From Bacillota bacterium (GTDB lineage: Bacteria; Bacillota; Clostridia; Tissierellales; Sporanaerobacteraceae): 6,676 nucleotides of DNA. Shown piece after piece: positions 1 to 5,594 of this stretch (its first letter is position 1; every line of letters starts with the position of its first letter). Under the pieces are notes generated by a model that did not search any database, was not told the origin of the DNA, and was given only the letters and a program-made list of their open reading frames with translations. Where the stretch lies: positions 1-6,676 of the forward strand of contig JAKPAR010000344.1 in the NCBI GenBank assembly GCA_029779375.1. Reading direction: 5' to 3'. The translations under genes were made by a program, and so were the position numbers.

Positions 1-9
1 TATTTACAT

Positions 10-39
10 CCACAATAGTATTTTGAGCAAAAGTTGTGG
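10..39 (-). other. Small inverted repeat downstream of the DUF975 gene
   Basis: CCACAA (10-15) pairs with TTGTGG (34-39), and inside it TTTT (21-24) pairs with AAAA (29-32), giving a possible hairpin 18 nt past the DUF975 stop codon. There is no T-run after it on the minus strand, so it is not a standard rho-independent terminator. It may be a weak 3' end structure or chance. I see no gene in positions 1-56. Confidence 0.25.
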
Positions 40-56
40 TAGATATTAATAAAATT

Positions 57-824
57 TTATTCCAATACCAAATCATCATCTATGCCATAATAATCTGATA
101 AAATATTATAGAGTTTTGAATATGTAGCTTCTTTATACGGATTTACAAATATTCCTCCTATCCCAAAGAAAAGAAAACCCAACAGTTCCCATCCAATAAA
201 AGATAAATCCAGTACAAACATATCCCATTTATGTCCATCTGTAATATTTCTACTTTTAGTTATTGCTTCATTTGAGGATAGCTCTGGTTCTTCAGATAAA
301 ATATATGGCACCAATCTATACTCATAAGATTTTATTATGCCAGGTATTATAAAAAGTAGAGTCCACAATATAGTATAAAGATCTCTTAAAAACTGTGTCT
401 TCAAAATAGAAAAATACTCTTTCCTGTTGAAGGTTGAAAATAAATTTCCTATACTTGCATCTTCTTCAAATCCCCTAAGAAAAAATCTGGCCCTTCCTAC
501 TTCTAGTGCATATCCTAATATTATTGAAATGGCTATAAAAGATATGGAGATAAACAAAAATGTTCCTTTATCCAAATAAAATACAGGAGAACTACCAAAT
601 TTTCTAATGGTAAAATTAAGTACAGGGTTTTTGAATTCAATTCCCACTTTATTCGCTATATCATCGAGCATTGGATATTGGCTGTACTTATCAACTACTC
701 CCAATTGATTGCTAGTACTAGTTCTACCTGTTAGAGATACAATGAGACATACCAGAAAAGCTTTCCAATAGTGTTTCCTTAAAAAATCTCTTGCATAAGA
801 CTTAATACCCTCTCTTGACCACAT
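57..824 (-). CDS. DUF975-family integral membrane protein
   Basis: This is a 255-residue membrane protein of unknown molecular function. Its C-terminal half matches my memory of the DUF975 family: IIPGIIKSYEYRLVPYIL at residues 159-176, then SSNEAITKSR (183-192), then GHKWDMFVLDLSFIGW (197-212) and NPYKEATYSKLY (228-239). Hydrophobic segments lie at about residues 20-33, 88-108, 148-166 and 203-228. A soluble or extracellular loop (about 34-86) sits between the first two, and the C-terminus is acidic. The ATG start is supported by a G-rich Shine-Dalgarno (GGGGGTG, about 830-836) and by the amphipathic N-terminus REGIKSYARDFLRKHYWKAF, usual for this family. It lies 110 bp downstream of the transporter gene on the same strand. 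I found no convincing promoter or terminator between them, so read-through from the transporter is possible. Family assignment is fairly secure; no function should be inferred from it. Confidence 0.85.
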   Translation of the reverse strand: MWSREGIKSYARDFLRKHYWKAFLVCLIVSLTGRTSTSNQLGVVDKYSQYPMLDDIANKVGIEFKNPVLNFTIRKFGSSPVFYLDKGTFLFISISFIAISIILGYALEVGRARFFLRGFEEDASIGNLFSTFNRKEYFSILKTQFLRDLYTILWTLLFIIPGIIKSYEYRLVPYILSEEPELSSNEAITKSRNITDGHKWDMFVLDLSFIGWELLGFLFFGIGGIFVNPYKEATYSKLYNILSDYYGIDDDLVLE

Positions 825-934
825 AAAAGCACCCCCATCTTATTTAACTTCGTACTAATTAATTATTCCATTTATGCTGGAACTATTCTATGCATAATGT
901 ATCATAACACTCGCATTTTTACCAATATAACCCA

Positions 935-1996
935 CTAATGAGCATGTATATGATGAATATCTTGATTATGCCTATGTGAATGTGTACATTCCTCATGAGT
1001 ATGAACATGAGTATGTTTACCGATAATAGTTTCATTATGAATATGGTCATGATGGCCATCATCATGACTATGACTGTGATTATGAGTTATTGCAATATGA
1101 TGATGCGCATGATTATGTTCTTCTGTAGACGCAAAATACATACCTATAATCATTATAAATAATGCAATAATAAATGAAGGTGTTGGTACTTCTCTAAAAA
1201 TTATCAGCGATAACCCGACTCCAATAAATGGAGATACAGCGTAATAGGCACTTGTCTTTGTGGCTCCTAAGTCTCTTTGGGCATAAATATAAAAGAATAT
1301 ACTTAAGCCATAAGCAAAAAATCCTAATATTAAAGCCACCATTATATAATATATATTATTTGTTTTTTCTCCTAATGTAATAGCAATTAGTAAAGAGCCT
1401 ATTCCAGAACCAAGTCCTTTAATTATAACAATTTGTAAAGGGTCTTTTGCAGACAACTTCCTTGTACAGTTATTTTCAAGTCCCCAACAAATACATGCCA
1501 ATAATACAAAAACAGAACCAAATGAAAATGAAAAACTACTTACATCTTCTACAGACAAAATAATACTTGACACCGTAATAAGAAAAATAGCACCCCTTAG
1601 TCTTTTCCCTATAGGTTCCTTAAATATCACTAAAGCAATTAAAGATGTAGCAACAATTTCAAAGTTATTCAGCAAAGAAACATTAGCAGCAGATGTTGTT
1701 GTAAGTCCAATCATCAAAAATATAGGTGCTGCAACATCTAACGCAACCATTCCAATTGTATATGGAAATTCTTGTTTTGTAAGCCTTGCCTCAATTTTTT
1801 CCTTATACTTCTTATGTCTAATTAAGTCAATAATAGACATTCCCAAACCTGCACCAAGATATAGAAAAGATGCCATCAATGTAGGCGGAATTTCCTTTAA
1901 CAATAATTTAGATATAGGTGAACTAATAGCATATAATGCTGCTGCCAGTATGGCAAAAAAAATTGCTTCATATTGTTTATTTTCTATTTTAAACAC
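935..1996 (-). CDS. DMT-superfamily (EamA-type) transporter with His-rich C-terminal tail
   Basis: This is a 353-residue inner-membrane transporter of the drug/metabolite superfamily. It has two EamA repeats, about residues 11-148 and 158-289, adding up to roughly ten hydrophobic helices. The family-typical end of repeat one is IFKEPIGKRLRGA (124-136), and repeat two has the matching IIFREVPTPSF (265-275). The substrate cannot be told from the core. What stands out is residues 294-353: 24 of 60 are histidine, in HNHAHHH, HNHSHSH, HHDHIH, HTHVHTH and HSHRH clusters with one Cys (337). This is the composition seen in zinc, nickel and cobalt transporters, so metal binding is likely, though whether metal is transported or only sensed is inference. 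The start is GTG at 1994-1996. The only good Shine-Dalgarno (GAGGTG) overlaps that GTG, so the exact start is uncertain. A small ORF ends 10 nt upstream, suggesting one transcript from the promoter at 2134-2162. Confidence 0.88.
   Translation of the reverse strand: MFKIENKQYEAIFFAILAAALYAISSPISKLLLKEIPPTLMASFLYLGAGLGMSIIDLIRHKKYKEKIEARLTKQEFPYTIGMVALDVAAPIFLMIGLTTTSAANVSLLNNFEIVATSLIALVIFKEPIGKRLRGAIFLITVSSIILSVEDVSSFSFSFGSVFVLLACICWGLENNCTRKLSAKDPLQIVIIKGLGSGIGSLLIAITLGEKTNNIYYIMVALILGFFAYGLSIFFYIYAQRDLGATKTSAYYAVSPFIGVGLSLIIFREVPTPSFIIALFIMIIGMYFASTEEHNHAHHHIAITHNHSHSHDDGHHDHIHNETIIGKHTHVHTHEECTHSHRHNQDIHHIHAH
938..1117 (-). other. Segment encoding the 60-residue His-rich tail
   Basis: This is the part of the transporter gene encoding residues 294-353. 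Most His codons are CAT, so the opposite strand reads as a run of ATG codons and yields a meaningless methionine-rich ORF. The repeats are irregular (HxH and HHxH units) rather than copies of one period, which fits selection for composition more than recent tandem duplication. Confidence 0.8.
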
Positions 1997-2006
1997 CTCA
2001 CAGTTT

Positions 2007-2093
2007 CTATTTTATAAATTGTTCTATGGCTTTGGGTAGCTTGCTAATAACTGGCTTGGTATTTTCATTCTGATTCTTATGTTTTCCACTCAT
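2007..2093 (-). CDS. Possible 28-residue small ORF upstream of the transporter
   Basis: A short ORF begins MSGKHKNQNEN and ends LPKAIEQFIK. It is Lys- and Asn-rich, with no membrane segment. In its favour, a clear Shine-Dalgarno (GGGAG, 2102-2106) sits 8 nt before the ATG, an extended -10 promoter lies about 40 nt further upstream, and its TAG stop is only 10 nt before the transporter GTG, an arrangement suited to translational coupling. An upstream in-frame ATG (2106-2108) would add five residues but has no comparable site. It could be a leader peptide or a real small protein. It could also be the broken N-terminus of a longer gene: the string LPKAIEQFIK reminds me of the start of SnoaL-like (NTF2-fold) proteins, which I cannot verify here. 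In the last case the transporter would have taken over that gene's promoter. Confidence 0.4.
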   Translation of the reverse strand: MSGKHKNQNENTKPVISKLPKAIEQFIK

Positions 2094-2119
2094 ATATAAT
2101 TCTCCCATCAATATCCCAC

Positions 2120-2201
2120 ATGGGTTTAATGAAATTATATCATTGCTTCAATTAAATTCCAACATTATTAAATCTTTAAATTTATCATTAGTTAAACCCA
2201 T
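2120..2201. repeat. 10-bp inverted repeat flanking the transporter promoter
   Basis: ATGGGTTTAA (2120-2129) is the exact reverse complement of TTAAACCCAT (2192-2201). The arms are 62 bp apart, and the promoter (2134-2162) lies between them, with the expected start site inside the left arm. It could be paired regulator sites or chance. Ten base pairs is short for a site-specific inversion element. Confidence 0.35.
2134..2162 (-). promoter_or_regulatory. Extended -10 promoter for the small ORF and transporter
   Basis: Read on the minus strand, -35 TTGGAA (2157-2162) is followed by a 17-nt spacer and a perfect -10 TATAAT (2134-2139), preceded by TGA (2140-2142), which makes an extended TGn -10. 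Transcription would begin near 2127, giving a leader of about 33 nt before the small ORF. The imperfect palindrome CCCACATGGG (2115-2124) falls in the first transcribed bases and could be an operator. Sigma-A type; confidence rests on consensus match only. Confidence 0.6.
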
Positions 2202-2311
2202 AATATAAATAGCTTTTCCAACAAAACTATGAATTTAATCAGATACATAAACTGTACCTTTGTAATATGTGTTATATACACTAAAATAAAAATTCTAATG
2301 AACAATCTAAC
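2163..2311. other. Intergenic stretch with no gene seen
   Basis: This AT-rich spacer lies between the transporter promoter and the recR terminator. I see no convincing coding region on either strand. It holds one arm of the inverted repeat (2192-2201) and a small dyad, GTGT-TATAT-ACAC (2269-2281), which could be a regulator site but matches no operator I recognise. Confidence 0.5.
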
Positions 2312-2358
2312 AAAAAAACCATAGTTCCAAGGCAATCCTTATGCCTTTTCCCTATGGT
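2312..2358 (-). terminator. Rho-independent terminator of the dnaX-ybaB-recR operon
   Basis: On the minus strand ACCATAG (2318-2324 with 2352-2358) forms an outer 7-bp stem with CTATGGT, and AAGGCA/TGCCTT (2329-2334 with 2342-2347) forms an inner 6-bp stem under a 7-nt loop. A run of T (complement of 2312-2317) follows. The two stems are joined by a symmetric GGAA/GGAA internal loop that could form tandem G-A pairs. It begins 45 nt past the recR stop, closing the operon and insulating the transporter gene. Confidence 0.85.
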
Positions 2359-2403
2359 CTTCTAAAACAACTTTATTTGATGGAGACATCTTTTGTAGTT
2401 TTA

Positions 2404-3003
2404 TTATATCTCTCTTCTATTTTCCATAGCTTTTGAAAGAGTCACTTCATCATAATATTCCAAATCTCCACCTACAGGAATTCCATGAGCAATTCTTGTA
2501 GTCTTGATACCCATAGGTTTTAATAACTTTGAAATATACATAGCTGTTGCTTCTCCTTCTACTGTAGGATTTGTAGCAAGTATGACTTCTTTTACTTCTC
2601 CATTCTGAATTCTCTTTAAGAGTTCTTTTATCCTTATTTGATCTGGACCTATATTGTCCATTGGAGATATAGCTCCATGAAGAACATGATAAAGTCCTGT
2701 GTATTCTTTGGTTTTCTCCATAGCCACTACATCCTTAGGACCTTGTACTACACATATAGTTGAAGTATCTCTTTTCTTGTTTCTACAAATATAGCAAGGA
2801 TCTTCATCGGTCAAATTGCAGCAAATACTACAATACTTTATCTTTTCTTTAGCACTTGTAATTGAATAGGCAAGCTTTTCTGCTTCCAATGGCTCCATTT
2901 CCAAAATATAAAAAGCTAGTCTCTGTGCTGTCTTTCTTCCTACACCTGGAAGCTTTGAAAGTTCTTCTATTAAATTTGCTATAGGTAATGCATAATAATC
3001 CAT
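2404..3003 (-). CDS. recR: Recombination mediator protein RecR
   Basis: RecR works with RecO (and RecF) to load RecA on single-stranded DNA during gap repair; it forms a ring-like clamp around DNA in the cytoplasm. At 199 residues it has the usual length. Domains in order: helix-hairpin-helix with [14 protein letters not shown] (18-31); a four-cysteine zinc motif, C58-x2-C61 and C70-x2-C73; a Toprim domain from about residue 80, with [15 protein letters not shown] (140-154); and the conserved C-terminal [20 protein letters not shown]. All key residues are present. The ATG is preceded by AGGAAGG (3014-3020), which overlaps the ybaB stop codon, so the two genes are tightly coupled. The stop is doubled (TAA TAA). 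In Bacillus subtilis yaaL and bofA follow recR; here a terminator follows instead. Confidence 0.97.
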   Translation of the reverse strand: MDYYALPIANLIEELSKLPGVGRKTAQRLAFYILEMEPLEAEKLAYSITSAKEKIKYCSICCNLTDEDPCYICRNKKRDTSTICVVQGPKDVVAMEKTKEYTGLYHVLHGAISPMDNIGPDQIRIKELLKRIQNGEVKEVILATNPTVEGEATAMYISKLLKPMGIKTTRIAHGIPVGGDLEYYDEVTLSKAMENRREI

Positions 3004-3018
3004 TTAAATCAATCCTTC

Positions 3019-3354
3019 CTAGAAAAGACCTGGAATATTCATTCCTCCAGTTATTTTTGCCATCTCTTCTGAAACATAATTTTCTGCATTTCTCAAAGCT
3101 TCATTGACAGCTGCCAATACTAAATCTTGTAGCATTTCCACATCATCTGGATCCACTACATCTTTATCTATAGTAATAGAAACTATCTGCTTTTTCCCAT
3201 TGGCAACAGCCACTACAGCCCCACCACCAGCACTAGCTTCTACTTCTTTTTCTTCTAATTGTTCTTGAAGTTCCTGCATTTGTTTCTGCATCTTTTGCAC
3301 TTGTTTCATCATACCACCCATATTACCCATTCCTGGAAATCCACCTTTAGCCAT
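3019..3354 (-). CDS. ybaB: YbaB/EbfC family nucleoid-associated protein
   Basis: This is a 111-residue DNA-binding protein of the YbaB/EbfC (YaaK in Bacillus) family, which forms dimers and binds DNA as a nucleoid-associated protein; its exact cellular role is not settled. Visible features are a Gly/Met-rich N-terminus ([12 protein letters not shown], 6-17), a Gln/Glu-rich coiled-coil helix (about 18-40), the conserved beta segment [17 protein letters not shown], the [20 protein letters not shown] segment, and the C-terminal [14 protein letters not shown]. The start is fixed by AGGAGGT (3363-3369), 8 nt before the ATG and directly against the dnaX stop codon. It sits between dnaX and recR, the standard arrangement in Firmicutes and also in many Proteobacteria, consistent with a link to replication or repair. 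Confidence 0.96.
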   Translation of the reverse strand: MAKGGFPGMGNMGGMMKQVQKMQKQMQELQEQLEEKEVEASAGGGAVVAVANGKKQIVSITIDKDVVDPDDVEMLQDLVLAAVNEALRNAENYVSEEMAKITGGMNIPGLF

Positions 3355-3370
3355 ATTCTAATACCTCCTG

Positions 3371-4996
3371 TTATTTTTTTATTTTAACTAAATCTTTTCC
3401 AAAAAATTTTATTGCAGAATCTATAAGTTCCTGCTCTTCATTTTTTTCTTTTTCTTCTTCATCTTCCTCTGCCATGACAAATTCAACTCTTATATTTTTG
3501 TTAAAATAATTAGAAATAGATTTTTCTACAAATTCTTTATTGTCCTTTTTCCCTAGAGCCTCTCTATGAAGTCCATAACCTTCTTTAAATCCTATAGTCA
3601 AAATATTGTTTTTATAATCCATTGGACTTCCTTCTAGCAAAAGAGCTTGAGTAGAAATTCTCTTTTTCTTTATAACTTTTAGTACATTTTCCCATTCTCT
3701 TTTTATATCAGCTATATTCAGCTCTTTTCCATCATCAATAATCGGTTTTTCCTCTTCTACTTCTTTTTTTTCATTTTGAACAGACACTTCTTTTCTGCTA
3801 GGTGTTTCACTTTTAACCTTTTCTATAGACTCTTTTTTTTGAGAAATTTTAATATTCCCACTTTCAATAATCTTTTCCAATCTTTCTATTCTCTGTTCTA
3901 ATGTCAACTCATCTCTCAATTCTATAAGCTTTACAACCACCATTTCAAGTATAATTCTAGGTTGACTAGACCATTTAGATTGATTTTGTCCTTCATTTAA
4001 AATTTGAAGGGCCTTCAATATAAATTGTAAAGATATATTTTCTGACTGATCTTTATACCTTGCCACTGTTTCCTTTTCTAAATCTATTATATCCAATGGA
4101 TCTGTTGAAGTTTTAGCTATCATGAGATTTCTGAAATGATATATTAAATCCTTTATAAACTGATTTATATCTTTCCCATTTTGAATAATGTCATCTACTA
4201 TGTGAAGAGCCTTTTCCAAATTCTTTTCTTCAATACTATCTACTAAGTTAAACAATAAATCTTCATTTGCTATTCCAAGTGTTTTCAGTGCATCCTCATA
4301 AGTAAGAATTCCTTCTCCAAAGGAAATACACTGATCAAGTAAGCTTAAAGCATCTCTCATGGCTCCATCAGAATTTCTTGCAATAAGATTTAATACACTT
4401 TCCTCAACTTCAACTCCTATTTCATCACATATATTATTTAAATTCTTAACTATATCCTTTGTTGTAATTCTTTTAAAGTCAAATCTTTGACAACGTGAAA
4501 GAATTGTCTGAGGAAGTTTTTCTACTTCAGTAGTAGCTAATATAAATATTAAATGTTTGGGAGGTTCTTCCAATGTCTTTAAAAGGGCATTAAATGCACT
4601 ATCTGAAAGCATATGAACCTCATCTATAATATATACTTTATACTTTGCTTTTGATGGTGGATACTTTACTTTTTCCCTAAGTTCCCTTATATCCTCAACA
4701 CTATTGTTACTCGCCGCATCCATTTCTATAACATCCATGATACTTTCATCAAGAATTCCACTACAGATTTCACAAGTATTGCATGGATTTCCATCAATAG
4801 AATTGATACAATTTACAGCTCTTGCAAATATTTTAGCTGTAGAAGTTTTTCCTGTTCCCCTTGTACCGGAAAAAATATAAGCATGGCCAATATTTTGATT
4901 AATTATTTGATTTTTTAAAGTTGTAGTGATATGTTCCTGTCCTAGTACCTGATCAAATGTCTTTGGACGGAAACGCCTATATAAGGCCTGATACAT
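3371..4996 (-). CDS. dnaX: DNA polymerase III subunits tau/gamma (DnaX)
   Basis: DnaX is the ATPase of the clamp loader, which opens the beta sliding clamp and places it on primed DNA; full-length tau also ties the loader to the polymerase. The 541-residue protein starts MYQALYRRFRPKTFDQVLGQ. It has a Walker A GTRGTGKT (44-51), zinc-binding cysteines 63, 72, 75 and 78, Walker B with DEVH (VYIIDEVH, 121-128), and the arginine-finger motif SRC (167-169). Domain III follows to about residue 370, then a charged, low-complexity linker (about 375-425), then a C-terminal domain ending FFGKDLVKIKK. The ATG has AAGGTGG (5004-5010) upstream. Length is close to the roughly 560 residues of Bacillus DnaX. 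Two A8 tracts fall in the linker, and slippage at either would give a shortened, gamma-like product (see separate entries). It is the first gene of an operon with ybaB and recR. Confidence 0.97.
   Translation of the reverse strand: MYQALYRRFRPKTFDQVLGQEHITTTLKNQIINQNIGHAYIFSGTRGTGKTSTAKIFARAVNCINSIDGNPCNTCEICSGILDESIMDVIEMDAASNNSVEDIRELREKVKYPPSKAKYKVYIIDEVHMLSDSAFNALLKTLEEPPKHLIFILATTEVEKLPQTILSRCQRFDFKRITTKDIVKNLNNICDEIGVEVEESVLNLIARNSDGAMRDALSLLDQCISFGEGILTYEDALKTLGIANEDLLFNLVDSIEEKNLEKALHIVDDIIQNGKDINQFIKDLIYHFRNLMIAKTSTDPLDIIDLEKETVARYKDQSENISLQFILKALQILNEGQNQSKWSSQPRIILEMVVVKLIELRDELTLEQRIERLEKIIESGNIKISQKKESIEKVKSETPSRKEVSVQNEKKEVEEEKPIIDDGKELNIADIKREWENVLKVIKKKRISTQALLLEGSPMDYKNNILTIGFKEGYGLHREALGKKDNKEFVEKSISNYFNKNIRVEFVMAEEDEEEKEKNEEQELIDSAIKFFGKDLVKIKK
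3764..3771 (-). other. A8 slippery tract 2 in dnaX linker
   Basis: A second run of eight A lies in GAA AAA AAA GAA (residues 409-412). A -1 shift adds nine codons and ends at TGA after residue 420; a +1 shift meets TAG after residue 412. It may act with tract 1, or both may simply reflect Lys-rich linker coding in an AT-rich genome. Confidence 0.4.
3833..3840 (-). other. A8 slippery tract 1 in dnaX linker
   Basis: On the coding strand the codons CAA AAA AAA GAG (residues 386-389) form a run of eight A. A -1 shift (or one added A in the RNA) reads AGA GTC TAT AGA AAA GGT TAA and ends after residue 394. A +1 shift (or one lost A) reads AGT CTA TAG and ends after residue 390. Either product keeps the whole ATPase and collar region, as gamma does in species known to make it. 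Slippage itself is inferred. Confidence 0.5.
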
Positions 4997-5023
4997 TATT
5001 TTTCCACCTTTCCTATCTAGTTA

Positions 5024-5052
5024 AATATATTATACCAAATATATCTTGTCAA
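5024..5052 (-). promoter_or_regulatory. Promoter of the dnaX operon
   Basis: On the minus strand a perfect -35 TTGACA (5047-5052) is followed by 17 nt and a -10 TATATT (5024-5029). The better-looking TATAAT at 5029-5034 is only 12 nt from this -35 and has no good -35 of its own, so I prefer TATATT. Initiation near 5017 would leave a leader of only about 20 nt, just enough for the Shine-Dalgarno. Confidence 0.65.
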
Positions 5053-5101
5053 ATATACTCATAATTATTTTTTCGTGAAAATCTTGGTTTTTCATTTTGT
5101 A

Positions 5102-5130
5102 TTGACATACTACAAAAATTTCTGTATAAT
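5102..5130 (+). promoter_or_regulatory. Perfect-consensus promoter for tRNA-Ser and SRP RNA
   Basis: TTGACA (5102-5107), a 17-nt spacer, and TATAAT (5125-5130) match the sigma-A consensus at all twelve positions, as expected for a highly expressed stable RNA. Initiation near 5137 gives about 38 nt of 5' leader to be removed by RNase P. It diverges from the dnaX promoter; the two -35 elements are 49 bp apart. Confidence 0.9.
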
Positions 5131-5174
5131 ATAAATCTGTAGTGTGAATAGAAATTTTATATTTATACTGTTTT

Positions 5175-5266
5175 GGAGAGGTGGCTGAGTCTGGCCGAAG
5201 GCGCACGACTGGAAATCGTGTAGACGATTCCTCGTCTCGTGGGTTCGAATCCCACCCTCTCCGCCA
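5175..5266 (+). tRNA. tRNA-Ser (anticodon GGA)
   Basis: This is a 92-nt class II tRNA. The acceptor stem GGAGAGG (5175-5181) pairs with CCTCTCC (5256-5262), followed by discriminator G (5263), usual for serine, and an encoded CCA (5264-5266). The anticodon stem CACGA/TCGTG (5204-5208, 5216-5220) encloses loop CTGGAAA with anticodon GGA at 5211-5213, which reads UCC and UCU. A long variable arm (about 5221-5238) and a T-loop GGGTTCGAATCCC (5241-5253) confirm a serine tRNA. Confidence 0.98.
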
Positions 5267-5277
5267 TAGGAAATTTT

Positions 5278-5545
5278 GCCGTGCTAGATGGGGAGGTAGC
5301 GGTGCCCTGTAACCTGCAAGCCGCTGTAGCAGGGTTGAATTCCTGGTTTCGGCTTGTCATTGTAAGGTCTGCCCTAAATAAGTGGCGGTGACGATTGGGT
5401 CCTACGCAACGGAAATTCATGAACCCCGTCAGGTCCGGGAGGAAGCAGCGGTAAGTGAACACTTTCGTGTGCCGTGGGGAAGCCTAATCTGAGTTAACTG
5501 TTTAGGTAACGCTTGGAATGACAATGCCAACGCCAGGTGCACGGC
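5278..5545 (+). ncRNA. ffs: SRP RNA, long Bacillus/Clostridium type (scRNA)
   Basis: This is the RNA scaffold of the signal recognition particle, which binds Ffh and delivers nascent membrane and secreted proteins to the translocon. The ends pair: GCCGTGC (5278-5284) with GCACGGC (5539-5545), giving about 268 nt, the size of the Firmicute form that carries an Alu domain as well as the S domain. The 5' Alu part is recognisable from GGGGAGGTAGCGGTGCCCTG (5290-5309), close to what I recall of Bacillus scRNA. The Ffh-binding hairpin in the S domain reads GTCAGGTCC-GGGA-GGAAGCAGC (5429-5449), with a GGGA tetraloop (5437-5440) where GGAA is common. It begins 11 nt after the tRNA CCA with no promoter between, so both are probably cut from one transcript. 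A terminator follows at 5562. End positions are good to a few nucleotides. Confidence 0.96.
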
Positions 5546-5561
5546 TTACATATTTGCGTGA

Positions 5562-5591
5562 AAAAGCTATGGAATATACTCCATAGCTTTT
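5562..5591. terminator. Bidirectional terminator between SRP RNA and fliS
   Basis: A perfect 12-bp stem AAAAGCTATGGA (5562-5573) pairs with TCCATAGCTTTT (5580-5591) around a 6-nt loop. On the plus strand it ends in TTTT and serves the SRP RNA; on the minus strand it ends in five T and serves fliS, whose stop codon is 3 nt before it. One hairpin separates two converging transcription units. Confidence 0.88.
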
Positions 5592-5594
5592 ATG

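Noticed and set aside
855..900. Weak hairpin TTCCA/TGGAA (minus strand) between the transporter and DUF975 genes, considered as a terminator
   Set aside because: Only 5 bp and no T-run, so too weak to call.
980..1162. Methionine-rich plus-strand ORF
   Set aside because: It is the reverse reading of CAT histidine codons in the transporter tail and has no ribosome site.
2229..2324. 31-codon plus-strand ORF (starts MNLIRYINCTF) in the recR-transporter spacer
   Set aside because: No Shine-Dalgarno, and it runs into the recR terminator hairpin; composition is what AT-rich noncoding DNA gives.
2340..2390. 16-codon minus-strand ORF (MSPSNKVVLEDHREKA) after recR
   Set aside because: No ribosome site and its end lies inside the terminator stem; considered as a remnant of a yaaL/bofA-type gene but nothing in it supports that.
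5029..5034. TATAAT as the dnaX -10
   Set aside because: Only 12 nt from the perfect TTGACA, and no usable -35 at 17 nt; TATATT at 5024-5029 gives correct spacing.
5163..5462. 99-codon minus-strand ORF containing AERVGFEPTRRG
   Set aside because: It is antisense to tRNA-Ser and the SRP RNA; this peptide is the familiar false translation of tRNA-Ser complements.
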